64,000 bases of DNA from Nitrospira sp. GTDB lineage: Bacteria > Nitrospirota > Nitrospiria > Nitrospirales > Nitrospiraceae. Both the position numbers and the translations under genes were made by a program. The notes beneath the pieces were generated by a model. It was not told the DNA's origin. It was given only the letters and a program-made list of their open reading frames with translations, and ran no database searches. Below are positions 47,751-57,002 of the stretch, piece by piece; position 1 is the stretch's first letter; each line of letters starts with the position of its first letter. The stretch lies in NCBI GenBank assembly GCA_016873395.1, contig VGXG01000002.1, forward strand, positions 41,884 through 105,883, in the 5' to 3' direction.

Positions 47751-49073
47751 ATGAGATTCGACCAGACTCGTGATCGTCCCAGAGCCTCGCTTCACACGAT
47801 CGGCTGCAGGCTCAATCAGGCCGAGACCGCTCTTCTGGCAGACCGGTTGAAAGAGGACGGCTACGAACTGGTCGGACCGGGACAGCCGACCGACCTTCTG
47901 GTGCTCAACACCTGCTCCGTCACGGAGAACGCGGAAGCGGACTGCCGTCACCTCGTGAGAAGAACGTTGCAGCGTTCGCCCCATGCCTTCGTGGCCGTGA
48001 CCGGTTGCTACGCCCAAACCGGGTCCGAGGCGCTGCGACAGGTGCCGGGCATCGACCTGATCGTGGGAACGCAGTTCAAGATGCAGTTGCCGGACTACCT
48101 GCCCCAGCCGACCTCGTTACGCAAGCAGCCGGCTCCCCAACTCCTGCACACGAGAAAGATCGATCGCCATGATTTCGTCCTGAGCGGAGCCGGCGACTAT
48201 GAGACCCAGCGGGCCAACCTCAAGATCCAGGACGGCTGCAACTTCATGTGTTCCTTCTGTCTCATCCCCTTCGCCAGAGGACACGAGCGCAGCCGCCGGT
48301 TGGATGACGTGCTCCGCGAAGCGGAGTCCTTGGTCGAGCGGGGTCACCGGGAACTGGTCCTCACCGGCGTGAACCTCGGCCAATACGCCTGCGGCGAGCA
48401 TGCCTTGTTGGACCTCATCAAGAAACTGGAGCAGGTTCAGGGTTTGGCGCGCATCCGTATCTCTTCGATCGAGCCGACTACCATTCCGGACGAACTGCTG
48501 GACTATATGGCCGGCTCCCAGAAGCTCTGCCGGCATCTGCACGTCCCGCTCCAGAGCGGAGACGACGGCATCCTGAGCGCCATGAACCGACGGTACGGGG
48601 TGCGGGACTATACCAAGCTGATCGAAAAGGCGGTCCGTCTCATGCCTGACATCGGGCTCGGCACGGACATTATGGTAGGGTTCCCCGGCGAAGGAGAGAG
48701 GGAATTTGCCAACACGAAATCGATCCTGACGGATCTCCCCTTCGCCTACTGCCACGTCTTTAGTTTTTCCAAAAGGCCCGGCACAGCCGCGTCCCGCATG
48801 ACCAATACGGTCCCGGCGGCGATCGTGAAGGAGCGCAGCCGCAGGTTGGCTGACCTTTCGCGCGCCAAACGCCTGGCCTTTTACCAGCACCAGGTCGGCC
48901 GAACCGTACGGGTTCTCTTCGAAACCAAGGACGCAGACGGACGCTGGACCGGCTTGACCGGAAACTATATCCGCACCGGGCTTGTCGCGGCTCGGGACTT
49001 GACGAACCGGCTTGAGAACGTCCTGGTCACGGGCGTGATGGACGGGCTGGCGGTAGGACAGTTACAGTTGTGA
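47751..49073 (+). CDS. mtaB: tRNA N6-threonylcarbamoyladenosine methylthiotransferase
   Basis: A 440-residue radical-SAM enzyme that adds a methylthio group to t6A37 of tRNA. The N-terminal domain has HTIGCRLNQAE and NTCSVTENAE with the three auxiliary-cluster Cys (also VTGCYAQ), and the radical-SAM cluster is CNFMCSFC near residue 165. The start has no ribosome site but a promoter at the ATG. A miaB paralogue follows 53 bp downstream. The MtaB versus MiaB call rests on CRLNQAE and the missing Asn-rich MiaB signature. Confidence 0.92.
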   Translation: MRFDQTRDRPRASLHTIGCRLNQAETALLADRLKEDGYELVGPGQPTDLLVLNTCSVTENAEADCRHLVRRTLQRSPHAFVAVTGCYAQTGSEALRQVPGIDLIVGTQFKMQLPDYLPQPTSLRKQPAPQLLHTRKIDRHDFVLSGAGDYETQRANLKIQDGCNFMCSFCLIPFARGHERSRRLDDVLREAESLVERGHRELVLTGVNLGQYACGEHALLDLIKKLEQVQGLARIRISSIEPTTIPDELLDYMAGSQKLCRHLHVPLQSGDDGILSAMNRRYGVRDYTKLIEKAVRLMPDIGLGTDIMVGFPGEGEREFANTKSILTDLPFAYCHVFSFSKRPGTAASRMTNTVPAAIVKERSRRLADLSRAKRLAFYQHQVGRTVRVLFETKDADGRWTGLTGNYIRTGLVAARDLTNRLENVLVTGVMDGLAVGQLQL

Positions 49074-49124
49074 GTTTTCAGTTGTTAAGTTCTCAACTCA
49101 AAATTCAACACTAAAAACTCAGCA
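49072..49124. repeat. Heptad inverted repeat (unit AGTTNTC)
   Basis: The left half is AGTTTTC, AGTTGTT, AAGTTCT. The right half is CAACTCA, AAATTCA, ACACTAA, AAACTCA. It fills the entire gap between mtaB and miaB and ends at the miaB start. Confidence 0.8.
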
Positions 49125-49126
49125 CG

Positions 49127-50464
49127 ATGCCACCCTACAAGGTTCACATCGAGACCTTCGGCTGCCAGATGAACGAGTACGACACGGAACTGGTCCGCTC
49201 GCTCCTCAAGGCCGAAGGCTTTGCCTTCACCGAGGACCGCGAACGGGCCGACGTGGTCCTGATGAACACCTGCGCGATCCGGGAGCACGCCCACAACCGG
49301 GTCTATGGGCATCTGGCGGACCTCAAGGCGATCAAACGGCAGCGCAACCTCGTGATCGGCGTCCTGGGCTGCATGGCCCAAAACCTCAAGCAGGATTTGG
49401 TTGAGAACGAGTCGATCGTGGACGTGCTGGTGGGACCGGATTCCTACCGCCGCTTGCCCGGCCTGCTCGCAGAAGCCATTCTGGCTCAGGAGGAGGGGTT
49501 GGATCACAGGGGAATCGCCGTGGACCTCTCCGAGTACGAGACCTATCAGGACATCCTGCCGGAGCAAACCGAGGGGATCAACGCCTGGATCGCCGTCATG
49601 CGCGGCTGCAACAACTTCTGTAGTTTCTGCGTCGTGCCCTACACGCGAGGGCGCGAGCGGTCACGGGACCCGCTCGGCATCATCCGGGAAGCCGAGCAGC
49701 TTCTTGCCAACGGCCACAAGCAGATCACACTGCTGGGACAGAACGTGAACTCCTATCAATATGGCGACTGGGACTTTGCACGGCTCATCACCGCCGTAGC
49801 CGACCTATCCGGCATCGAGCGGGTACGGTTCACGTCTCCCCATCCCAAGGACTTCCCTCCGGCTCTGCTCGACGCGGTGGCCGGCCATCTGAAAATTTGC
49901 AAACACATCCACCTGCCGCTTCAATCGGCCAACGACCGCATTTTATCGATGATGAACCGTACCTATAACCGCAAGGAGTATCTGCACCTGGTGGAGGAGA
50001 TTCGCCGGCGCCACAACGACATCGCCCTGACCACCGACATCATCTGCGGATTCCCAAGCGAGACCGAGGAGGAGTTCCAGGACACCTACCGGACGGTCCA
50101 GGAGGTGGGCTACCATGCGGCCTTCATCTTCAAGTACTCGGAGCGCAAGAACACGATCGCCGCGCGCAAGCATCCGGACGACGTGCCGGAGGCAGTGAAA
50201 TCAGACCGGGTCACCCGTCTTGTGGAGCTCCAGAAGTCCATCTCGCTCAAGAAGAACGAGGCCATGATCGGCCGGACCGTCGAGGTCCTGGTGGAAGGAG
50301 ACGCGAAGAAATCCTCGGCCCAGTGGATGGGAAAATCCGACGGTAACCTGACGGTGGTCTGGGAAAAGGACCAGGCACCGGTCAGCCCCGGCGGTCTCGT
50401 CTCGATCCGGGTCTCGCGCGCCTCGGCGACCACCCTGTTCGGCACGCCCCTGTCCCCCTGTTAG
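49127..50464 (+). CDS. miaB: tRNA i6A37 methylthiotransferase
   Basis: A 445-residue radical-SAM enzyme converting i6A37 to ms2i6A37 in tRNA. ETFGCQMNEYD and NTCAIREHAH (with GVLGCMAQ) give the N-terminal cluster, CNNFCSFCVVPYTRG the radical-SAM cluster near residue 165, and a TRAM domain lies at the C-terminus. It is next to mtaB. Its stop TAG is part of the terminal repeat of the 243-bp element that follows. Confidence 0.95.
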   Translation: MPPYKVHIETFGCQMNEYDTELVRSLLKAEGFAFTEDRERADVVLMNTCAIREHAHNRVYGHLADLKAIKRQRNLVIGVLGCMAQNLKQDLVENESIVDVLVGPDSYRRLPGLLAEAILAQEEGLDHRGIAVDLSEYETYQDILPEQTEGINAWIAVMRGCNNFCSFCVVPYTRGRERSRDPLGIIREAEQLLANGHKQITLLGQNVNSYQYGDWDFARLITAVADLSGIERVRFTSPHPKDFPPALLDAVAGHLKICKHIHLPLQSANDRILSMMNRTYNRKEYLHLVEEIRRRHNDIALTTDIICGFPSETEEEFQDTYRTVQEVGYHAAFIFKYSERKNTIAARKHPDDVPEAVKSDRVTRLVELQKSISLKKNEAMIGRTVEVLVEGDAKKSSAQWMGKSDGNLTVVWEKDQAPVSPGGLVSIRVSRASATTLFGTPLSPC

Positions 50465-50704
50465 CCCGCATTATTCATGAACGCTTCTGCTGCAATTATA
50501 GTTCCGCTGCTGGGCACCCATTGCTCCAAGATTGCAATGGGTCCCGGCTTGGCCGCGAGTTTCCAGCGGCCACGCGGGCGGGCTCGCCGTTCGGTCGGTC
50601 AACATACTGTTTCAAGTATGTCTCCCTCCCTCGCGGCTCCACGCGCCCGTCTCGCGACGCGGCCCCGCAATTTCGCGACGAACCGTCATGAATAATGCGG
50701 GCTA
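50462..50704. mobile_element. Terminal-inverted-repeat element, copy 3 type (243 bp)
   Basis: The ends TAGCCCGCATTATTCATGA and its reverse complement pair exactly over about 19 bases. Inside are a hairpin ACCCATTGC...GCAATGGGT (50516-50542) and ACATACT...AGTATGT. No gene and no transposase. The TAG at 50462-50464 is the miaB stop codon. It differs in sequence from the elements at 8359 and 34111 but shares their design. Confidence 0.8.
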
Positions 50705-50714
50705 GACCCTCCCA

Positions 50715-51107
50715 GTGTCTCCCCCTATTCGCCTGCTGATTATCCTGGCCATCGTCATCCCCGTGGGATTCGGTACCTTGTTGTATGAGGGCCCGGGGGC
50801 AGACTGGGCAGAAGGCTACGGAGGCGCTCTCTGCTATGAGGTCTTTTGGGTCCTGGCACTGAAAGCCTGCCTGCCGCGCGCCTCGGTCATGACGCTGGCT
50901 GGGGCGGTGTTTCTCGCAACAAGCGCAATGGAGTTCTTGCAACTGAGTCGCCACCCCTGGCTGGAGTGGCTCCGCTCCTTCTACCTGGGCCGCGTCCTCT
51001 TCGGGGCCGTCTTCGATCCGTTGGACTTCCTGTACTATGCGATCGGCTCGGCTGTCGCCGTTGTCCTGTACCGCACCGTTATAGGCCAGGACAAAATCCG
51101 CCCGTAA
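50715..51107 (+). CDS. DUF2809-family membrane protein
   Basis: A 130-residue protein with four membrane helices (about 5-25, 37-52, 60-78, 100-125). GALCYEVFWVLALKACLPR and SAMEFLQLSRHPWLEWLR with FDPLDFLYYAIGSA match DUF2809, of unknown function. It starts with GTG at 50715, ten bases after the inverted-repeat element. Confidence 0.82.
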   Translation: MSPPIRLLIILAIVIPVGFGTLLYEGPGADWAEGYGGALCYEVFWVLALKACLPRASVMTLAGAVFLATSAMEFLQLSRHPWLEWLRSFYLGRVLFGAVFDPLDFLYYAIGSAVAVVLYRTVIGQDKIRP

Positions 51108-51282
51108 TTGTCCAACTTTGTTCGGTCTCTCCTCTGACGCAGCCCGATCCATCCCGCGCAAAGACCACTAACCCCTGAATATTCCTAACCGCTTGGAATA
51201 GTCCAGACCGGCAAGCGATCACCGGTTCAGCGGCACTGACCTTGCTTAACAGGGAATCGATATCTATGGCTGGAGTGACTCG

Positions 51283-51366
51283 ATGAGCCTGGAAAAGATC
51301 ATCTCCCTTGCGGTGGCCGGCTGGCTTGTGCTCGGCCTCGTCCTGATGGGACTGGACATCTGGTAG
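51283..51366 (+). CDS. Single-span membrane peptide (27 aa)
   Basis: ATG at 51283 is preceded by GGAG at seven bases. The 27-residue product MSLEKIISLAVAGWLVLGLV... is almost entirely one membrane helix, ending DIW. It converges on ureD with a 6-bp gap. Such short hydrophobic peptides often stabilise membrane complexes. I do not recognise this one; a KdpF-like shape is possible, but no Kdp genes are nearby. Confidence 0.55.
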   Translation: MSLEKIISLAVAGWLVLGLVLMGLDIW

Positions 51367-51372
51367 AGCAAG

Positions 51373-52290
51373 TCAGTACCTCCGCAAAGCAGGAACCGAA
51401 AGTTGCCATAGCTCCCCCCTGACCGCCATCCACAGCCTATCGAGCACCATCGTCAGATCCGGCGCTGACCTTGCGACCAGCTTGACGGCCAGGCCCGGCG
51501 CGGCCGGCTCGGAGACGCCGCCCACGACCGCAGGCTCCACGCTCTTCAACGCCTCTGCGAGGCGCTCGCGCGCCTGCGTCCAGGTGGCAGCTTCGACGGA
51601 ATCGCCGATGACGAACAGCGAAGCGACATAGTCCCACGGTTCGGCCAGCCCCACCCCATCCTGCGACGGAGCGACGTGATAACGCTCGAGCACGGAGCGC
51701 CCGTCCGCCGTGGAAATGGCGATCTCGTTCTCAAGGCTCGTGAACGCCCAGCGCTCTCCCCGCGCCACCCGCCCGGACGCGATCGCATCCCACAGCAACA
51801 CCGTGGCGCCGGGCGCCAGTTGCACGTGAATCGACTGGTGGAAGCGCGCACCGCGGAAGGGAATCGTCGGCTCCGGCACCCATTCGAGGATCGCGCCGGG
51901 GCCGAGGGTGATCTCAACGGTTTGCACCGATTCCTTGCCGAGCGAGCGGTACACGCGGTTCGCCGAGGGGGTGGAGACCAGCGCGCTCGTCCCCTCGCGC
52001 AGTGCCATGCGGATGGACAGACGGTCTCCTCCGACCAGGCCGGCTGAGGGATTGACTAGCAGCGTGTGCGCCTGCCCCGTGTCATCGAGATAGATGGTCG
52101 GAAGAAAATGCCAGGGCGAGGTGGCGTGAGATTTGGTGACGATCGTCCTGCCGTCCCTCAGGCCATATTCAAGACGCAGGTTGCCGACCCGCCCGACGGA
52201 TGAGGGCTGAAAAACGTTGGAGGTTGGAGGTTTGAGGCTCGACTTGGATCGATGACGGGCTTTGAACTTCGAACTTCCCACAGCGAGCAT
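51373..52290 (-). CDS. ureD: Urease accessory protein UreD
   Basis: A 305-residue scaffold of the nickel-insertion complex (UreD/UreH). NPSAGLVGGDRLSIRMALREGTSALVSTPSANRVYRS and LEWVPEPTIPFRGARFHQS are characteristic. The first 25 residues are encoded by heptad repeats, and the family sequence starts only at about VGNLRLEYGL, so the N-terminal extension is anomalous or the start lies elsewhere. It is last gene of the urease run, 19 bp after ureG. It forms a complex with UreF and UreG. Confidence 0.93.
   Translation of the reverse strand: MLAVGSSKFKARHRSKSSLKPPTSNVFQPSSVGRVGNLRLEYGLRDGRTIVTKSHATSPWHFLPTIYLDDTGQAHTLLVNPSAGLVGGDRLSIRMALREGTSALVSTPSANRVYRSLGKESVQTVEITLGPGAILEWVPEPTIPFRGARFHQSIHVQLAPGATVLLWDAIASGRVARGERWAFTSLENEIAISTADGRSVLERYHVAPSQDGVGLAEPWDYVASLFVIGDSVEAATWTQARERLAEALKSVEPAVVGGVSEPAAPGLAVKLVARSAPDLTMVLDRLWMAVRGELWQLSVPALRRY
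52216..52278. repeat. Heptads in the 5' end of ureD (GTTGGAG / GAACTTC)
   Basis: GTTGGAG, GTTGGAG, GTTTGAG, GCTCGAC on one side and GAACTTC, GAACTTC, CCA on the other, with approximate complementarity of the arms. The block lies within the ureD reading frame and between ureG and the family part of ureD. Confidence 0.82.
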
Positions 52291-52309
52291 GCCGAATCAG
52301 CCGTTCAAC

Positions 52310-52987
52310 CTAAACCTTAGCCCTGGCCTTTTTCACAACCACTCGTTCCACCCATTCGACCAGGCGATCCACTCCCTCGCCGGTCAGGAGATTCGTAAAC
52401 ACATAGGGCCGGTCGCCGCGCATCTTCCTGCTGTCCCGGTCCATCACGGAGAGGTCGGCGCGGACGTAGGGGGCAAGGTCCATCTTGTTGATGACGAGGT
52501 AGTCCGAGCGCGTGATGCCGGGCCCGCCCTTCCTGGGAATCTTGTCGCCCTCGGCGACGTCGATCACGTAGATCACATGGTCGACCAGTTCCGGGCTGAA
52601 CGTCGCGGCCAGGTTGTCCCCTCCGCTCTCGAGAAAGATCAGTTCGATGTCCGGATGGCGGCGGAGCAGATCGTCGATGGCCTCCTGGTTGTGCGAGGCG
52701 TCCTCGCGGATTGCCGTGTGCGGGCAGCCGCCGGTTTCCACGCCCAGGATCCGGTCCGGTGGAAGGGCTCCGCGCTTGGTCAGGATTTCCGCGTCGATCT
52801 TGGTGAAGATGTCGTTCGTGACCGCCGCGAGACTGTAGCGGTCGCGCAACCGCTGGCACAGAGCCTCCACCAGCGCTGTCTTGCCCGATCCCACCGGCCC
52901 TCCGACGCCGATGACGGGAATCCCCTTCGCCCGCGCCTGCGTCGGCTTCCCCTCGCCATGCTGATGCTGATGATTGCGCTCGTGCAT
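52310..52987 (-). CDS. ureG: Urease accessory GTPase UreG
   Basis: A 225-residue SIMIBI GTPase that drives nickel insertion into urease. The P-loop is GGPVGSGKT (about 29-37), [13 protein letters not shown] contains the nickel-binding Cys-Pro-His, and GVETGGCPH and the ESGGDNL Walker B region follow. The N-terminus is His-rich ([13 protein letters not shown]), four His within ten residues, unusual for UreG and probably able to bind metal. No ureE is found nearby, so this tail may take over part of nickel delivery. Confidence 0.96.
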   Translation of the reverse strand: MHERNHQHQHGEGKPTQARAKGIPVIGVGGPVGSGKTALVEALCQRLRDRYSLAAVTNDIFTKIDAEILTKRGALPPDRILGVETGGCPHTAIREDASHNQEAIDDLLRRHPDIELIFLESGGDNLAATFSPELVDHVIYVIDVAEGDKIPRKGGPGITRSDYLVINKMDLAPYVRADLSVMDRDSRKMRGDRPYVFTNLLTGEGVDRLVEWVERVVVKKARAKV

Positions 52988-52996
52988 TGCGACTCC

Positions 52997-53686
52997 CTAC
53001 GACCGGAACAGCCGCCACTCCAACTGGCCGTGCTTCATGCCATAGATGTCCTGGACCGGCGACCAGGACGACAAGGGAGCGCGCGGCTTCGCATCGCGGC
53101 TGATGCGATAGATCAACGGCAGCCATCCGTCAAGCAGGCGCTGGCCTTCGCGTTGTCCGAGGGGCAGCAGGCGCATGGCCGCCGACACAAGCCCCGCCGC
53201 CGTTTGGTAGAGATAGGCGGCGACCGCTTCCTCAGCCTTCCAGCCGCAGGCGCCCAGCGTCACACCCAGGCTGACGGCGAGATGGCCGGGCGTCTCTTCG
53301 CGCTCCATCGCGGACCGATAGGCTTTCAGGACGGGCTTGCCCTCCAGTTGCTCCGCCGCGATTTTGATGACCTGACGGCCCATCTGGCGACTGGCCAGGC
53401 GACCGTCGCGGCCCAGTTTCATGCTGTCCAGCTCGTGGTCCACGTCGATGGCCGTGGCCGGTTTGCCGGTCGCGCCGGCCCGGCTCGCCACCCAGGCCGC
53501 GACTGCCTCGCGCCGGCCCATGCCTCCGCACAGCAGGTCTTCGACGTAGCCGGCCAGCTCGTCCGAATTCCTGACCGCTCCCCCCTGCACCGCTGCTTCC
53601 AATCCCGACGAGTAGGCATACCCTCCCGCCGGGAAAAAACTATCCACGAAACGAAACCCCTGTAACAGCGAAACGGTGTTCATCAC
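52997..53686 (-). CDS. ureF: Urease accessory protein UreF
   Basis: A 229-residue all-helical accessory protein, the activator in the UreDFG complex. FRFVDSFFPAGGYAYSSGLEAAVQ at the N-terminus is diagnostic, and RLLPLGQREGQRLL lies in the C-terminal half. The start is at 53686, one base from the end of ureC, so coupling to urease alpha is tight. Ten bases separate its stop from ureG. Confidence 0.95.
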   Translation of the reverse strand: MMNTVSLLQGFRFVDSFFPAGGYAYSSGLEAAVQGGAVRNSDELAGYVEDLLCGGMGRREAVAAWVASRAGATGKPATAIDVDHELDSMKLGRDGRLASRQMGRQVIKIAAEQLEGKPVLKAYRSAMEREETPGHLAVSLGVTLGACGWKAEEAVAAYLYQTAAGLVSAAMRLLPLGQREGQRLLDGWLPLIYRISRDAKPRAPLSSWSPVQDIYGMKHGQLEWRLFRS

Positions 53687-53687
53687 G

Positions 53688-55412
53688 CTAGAAAAGAAAA
53701 TATCTCTGTGCCATCGGGAGGACTGCAGCTGGTTCGCACGTCAGCCGCACCCCGTCCGCCGTCACCACATAGGTCTCCGGGTCGACCTCGATCTTGGGCA
53801 GCGCATCGTTCAGCTTGAGATCCCGCTTGCCGATGCCGCGGCAGCGCTTCACTGCTGCCAAGCGCTTTTGCAAACCCAGCGAACGGGCTACCTCGCGATC
53901 CAACGCCACCTGCGAGACAAAAGTCAGGCTACAAGAAAACGGCGCTCTCCCGAAACTGCCGAACATCGGCCTGGTCAGCACCGGCTGCGGCGTCGGAATC
54001 GAGGCATTGGGATCGCCCATCGCCGCCGCCATCGGGAAGCCGCCCTTCACGACGATCTCAGGCTTGACCCCGAAAAACGCCGGCCGCCAGATAACCAGAT
54101 CGGCCAGCTTCCCTCTCTCGATCGAGCCGACTTCGTGCACGATCCCGTGGGTGATGGCCGGATTGATCGTGTACTTGGCGACATAGCGTTTGGCCCGGAA
54201 GTTGTCGTGCGGCTGCTTGGCCAACTTTCCATCAGGAGACAACTGCCCCCGCTGCACTTTCATCTTGTGGGCGGTCTGCCAGGTCCTGATGATCACCTCC
54301 CCGACTCGCCCCATCGCCTGCGAGTCCGAGGACATGATGCTGATCGCCCCCATGTCGTGCAGGATGTCTTCCGCGGCGATTGTCTCCCGCCTGATGCGGG
54401 ATTCCGCAAAGGCAATGTCCTCCGGTACGCGCGGGTTCAGATGGTGACAGACCATCAGCATGTCCAGGTGCTCGTCCATCGTATTGACGGTGAAGGGCAT
54501 GGTGGGGTTCGTCGAGGAGGGCAGCACGTTCGGCTCCCCGCAGACTCTGATGATGTCCGGTGCGTGGCCGCCACCGGCTCCCTCCGTGTGGAAGGAATGG
54601 ATCGTCCGGCCGGCGAAGGCCTTGATCGTATCCTCCACGAAGCCGGCCTCGTTGATCGTGTCAGTGTGGATAGCCACCTGGACATCGTACCGGTCGGCCA
54701 CGTCCAGGCAGGTCGAGATGGCCGCCGGGGTCGTGCCCCAGTCTTCGTGCAGCTTGAGCCCGATGGCGCCCGCCTCGACCTGCTCGCTCAAGCCCCCCGG
54801 CAACGCTGCGTTGCCCTTGCCGAGAAATCCCAGGTTGATTGGAAATCCCTCCGCCGCCTCCAGCATCCGATGGATGTTCCAGGGACCGGGCGTACAGGTC
54901 GTCGCGTTCGTGCCGGTCGCCGGCCCCGTACCGCCACCGATGAACGTGGTGAGCCCGGCAGCCAGCCCCTCGTGGATGATCTGCGGGCAGATGAAATGGA
55001 TGTGGGTGTCAATCCCACCGGCCGTGACGATCTTGCCTTCGGCCGAAATCACTTCGGTGCCAGGCCCGATTTCCATGCCCGACGTGACGCCGGCCATGAG
55101 GTCCGGATTGCCGGCCTTGCCGATCCCGACGATGCGCCCGTCCCTGACCCCGATGTCCGCCTTGACGATGCCCCACCAATCCACGATCACGGCGTTCGTG
55201 ATGACTAGGTCCAGCGCCCCACTCGCGTGCGTCGCCGCGGGAGATTGTCCCATCCCGTCGCGGATCACTTTTCCGCCGCCGAACTTGGCTTCTTCCCCCG
55301 GCATCGTAAGGTCACGCTCGATCTCGACGATCAATTCCGTGTCGGCCAGGCGAATCCGATCGCCGACGGTCGGCCCGTACAGATCGGCATATTGACGGCG
55401 GGGAATTTTCAT
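53688..55412 (-). CDS. ureC: Urease alpha (catalytic) subunit
   Basis: A 574-residue catalytic subunit hydrolysing urea to ammonia and carbamate with a binuclear nickel centre. [12 protein letters not shown] gives the first nickel His pair, [12 protein letters not shown] contains the carbamylated bridging Lys (near residue 220), [12 protein letters not shown] and [14 protein letters not shown] the next His, and [22 protein letters not shown] the active-site flap with its Cys and His. The N-terminus [19 protein letters not shown] is standard. The cluster order is ureA-ureB-ureC-ureF-ureG-ureD. It probably makes ammonia for energy or growth in this organism. Confidence 0.98.
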   Translation of the reverse strand: MKIPRRQYADLYGPTVGDRIRLADTELIVEIERDLTMPGEEAKFGGGKVIRDGMGQSPAATHASGALDLVITNAVIVDWWGIVKADIGVRDGRIVGIGKAGNPDLMAGVTSGMEIGPGTEVISAEGKIVTAGGIDTHIHFICPQIIHEGLAAGLTTFIGGGTGPATGTNATTCTPGPWNIHRMLEAAEGFPINLGFLGKGNAALPGGLSEQVEAGAIGLKLHEDWGTTPAAISTCLDVADRYDVQVAIHTDTINEAGFVEDTIKAFAGRTIHSFHTEGAGGGHAPDIIRVCGEPNVLPSSTNPTMPFTVNTMDEHLDMLMVCHHLNPRVPEDIAFAESRIRRETIAAEDILHDMGAISIMSSDSQAMGRVGEVIIRTWQTAHKMKVQRGQLSPDGKLAKQPHDNFRAKRYVAKYTINPAITHGIVHEVGSIERGKLADLVIWRPAFFGVKPEIVVKGGFPMAAAMGDPNASIPTPQPVLTRPMFGSFGRAPFSCSLTFVSQVALDREVARSLGLQKRLAAVKRCRGIGKRDLKLNDALPKIEVDPETYVVTADGVRLTCEPAAVLPMAQRYFLF

Positions 55413-55425
55413 AGCGATGCCTCGT

Positions 55426-55500
55426 AGTTTTCAGTGCTCAGTGCTTAGCCAAGAGGAAATCCGGCAACTAAAAACTCGAAATGGAGAACTTGAAACTCGG
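55426..55500. repeat. Heptad inverted repeat (unit AGTTTTC)
   Basis: The left arm is AGTTTTC, AGTGCTC, AGTGCTT, AGCC. The right arm in reverse complement is AGTTTCA, AGTTCTC, CATTTCG, AGTTTTT, AGTTGCC. It separates ureC from ureB, two genes that usually lie a few bases apart. Confidence 0.83.
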
Positions 55501-55509
55501 GGTTTCCTG

Positions 55510-56010
55510 TCAGCTTTTCGCTGACAAGAACCCGCGCTCAGCAGCTCGACTGAATGCATTGGCCCTGACTTGAGGATCGTCGAGCCGCCCATTGGTCAAT
55601 CCGTTGATGCCATACACCTCGCGATTGCCGGCAAACGCCACCAGGGTCACCAGTTTTTCCTCTCCCGGCTCGAACCTGACTGCGGTCCCGGCCGGGACCT
55701 GGAGTCGAAATCCGAAAGCTTTCTCCCGGTCAAAGCGCAGAGCACGGTTCACCTCGAAGAAGTGACAGTGAGAGCCGACCTGAATCGGCCGATCGCCGGT
55801 ATTGGCCACGGTCAGCTCCACGGTTGCTCGCCCATGGAAGGCAATGATGTCGCCTTCCCCGAGCATGGTTTCACCAGGTACAACATCAGTCCGCTGGAGA
55901 TGCCCAACACGTGCAGACTTTTTAGGCTCAGACTTAGCCCTGGCAGCCTTCTTGGTGGCGGCCTTTTTCTGAACCGTTTTCCCTCGTGTCTTCACTTCCT
56001 CATGCCCCAA
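55510..56010 (-). CDS. ureB: Urease beta subunit with Lys/Ala-rich N-terminal extension
   Basis: A 166-residue structural subunit. The family core is [17 protein letters not shown], then [36 protein letters not shown] and GINGLTNG. Ordinary UreB starts near its PGE motif; here about 45 residues precede it, rich in Lys, Ala and Arg ([12 protein letters not shown]). This is a histone-H1-like basic tail of unknown use. The start at ATG 56010 lies in a normal operon setting after ureA. Confidence 0.93.
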   Translation of the reverse strand: MGHEEVKTRGKTVQKKAATKKAARAKSEPKKSARVGHLQRTDVVPGETMLGEGDIIAFHGRATVELTVANTGDRPIQVGSHCHFFEVNRALRFDREKAFGFRLQVPAGTAVRFEPGEEKLVTLVAFAGNREVYGINGLTNGRLDDPQVRANAFSRAAERGFLSAKS

Positions 56011-56048
56011 GAATCCTTAAAATATATAAAGTATAACTTAATATGTTT

Positions 56049-56351
56049 CTATCTAATTGGTTGATGTATAGTCACGAGCTTAGTCCCATCTTGAAAGGTC
56101 CCCTCTACCTGTAGTTCCGACAGCATCTCCGGTACGCCAGCCATGACATCCGCGCTGGTCAGTAGCGTGGCTCCGTAGCTCATAAGGTCCGACACGGAGC
56201 GACCGTCTCTAATCCCTTCCAACAGGGCGGCAGTCAGATAGGCGACCGCTTCCGGATGGTTCAGCTTCAGTCCGCGCGCCTTCCGGTCCTTCGCCAGTTG
56301 GGCTGCAACGTAGATCAGCAGCTTCTCTTGCTCTCTCGGCGTCAAATGCAT
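56049..56351 (-). CDS. ureA: Urease gamma subunit
   Basis: A 100-residue structural subunit of the urease trimer. [39 protein letters not shown] and [11 protein letters not shown] are family-typical. The short 38-bp gap before ureB and the common strand show an operon. It follows the STAS gene by 21 bp. Confidence 0.97.
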   Translation of the reverse strand: MHLTPREQEKLLIYVAAQLAKDRKARGLKLNHPEAVAYLTAALLEGIRDGRSVSDLMSYGATLLTSADVMAGVPEMLSELQVEGTFQDGTKLVTIHQPIR

Positions 56352-56372
56352 CGCTTCAACCTTGGAATATGA

Positions 56373-56714
56373 TCAGCTCTTTAGGATCTCAAGCGCTCGC
56401 TCGGAATCGTGCTCGATCGGGATCAATCTGCCAAACTCCACATACATGAGCGTGTCCTTAACCTGCGGCTGCGGATTCAGCAGGACTATTTTGCTCCCAA
56501 GCTTGTTCAGGCCTTTCGCAGCCTTCAGAAACACTCTTATTCCGCTGGAACCTAGGAAGGTGAGCTCGGAGAGATCTACCAAAGTTGGCTTTCCTCTACC
56601 TTCCGTAAGCTCTACAAACGTCGCCTCGATGGACTGGACGCCTGGCAAATCGAGTCGACCGACCAGCGCTAGGTGGGTCAGGTTACTATCGATTTTTAAC
56701 ACCCGAAGCTCCAT
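56373..56714 (-). CDS. STAS-domain anti-sigma-factor antagonist-like protein
   Basis: A 113-residue product from ATG at 56714 with the STAS fold: LKIDSNLTHLALVGRLDLPGVQ, then VDLSELTFLGSSGIRVFLKAAKGLNKLGSK. In SpoIIAA-type proteins the Ser after Asp/Ser in DSSG is phosphorylated; here it is GSSG. It may regulate a sigma factor or kinase pathway, but no partner kinase is adjacent. It sits between urtE and ureA on the same strand, so it may belong to the urea transcript. Confidence 0.85.
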   Translation of the reverse strand: MELRVLKIDSNLTHLALVGRLDLPGVQSIEATFVELTEGRGKPTLVDLSELTFLGSSGIRVFLKAAKGLNKLGSKIVLLNPQPQVKDTLMYVEFGRLIPIEHDSERALEILKS

Positions 56715-57002
56715 GTGACGCTCTCCCTTCCCAACGCAGCGGATGATTGCGGATGACACCTCTATCTTGCCTGAATCCCCCCTCACCCTCCCCTCTCCCT
56801 GCTCGAGGCGAGGGGATGCATTCAGTCTGAAGCCGGGTTGCGCGTAGTGCTAGAGCCGGCTTCATCCCCCTCTCCTCACGTCGGGACCGGGTTTCTGAGG
56901 ATGGCAGGGATGGCCTCTACTGGGCGCGTCGAGCGACCACTTTCTGAAGTGGGGGCTCCGCGAGCACAGGGGACTACCCAGCCACCCTGTGCTCCGTACA
57001 CG
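56715..57002. other. urtE-STAS intergenic region with hairpins
   Basis: About 288 bases without a gene. Hairpins: GAAGCCGG...CCGGCTTC (56829-56862), CCACTTTCTGAAGTGG (56937-56952), and GAGCACAGGG...CCCTGTGCTC (56962-56994). None is followed by a U run on the minus strand. They look like structured intergenic elements, and could attenuate or stabilise the urt message. Confidence 0.55.

Noticed and set aside
51373..56351. Missing ureE hidden between urease genes
   Set aside because: The gaps between ureA, B, C, F, G and D are too short or filled with repeats; no frame has the UreE fold or a His-rich tail of that type.
56962..56994. Intrinsic terminator after urtE
   Set aside because: A good stem is present but no U run follows on the minus strand, so I list it only as a hairpin in the gap.
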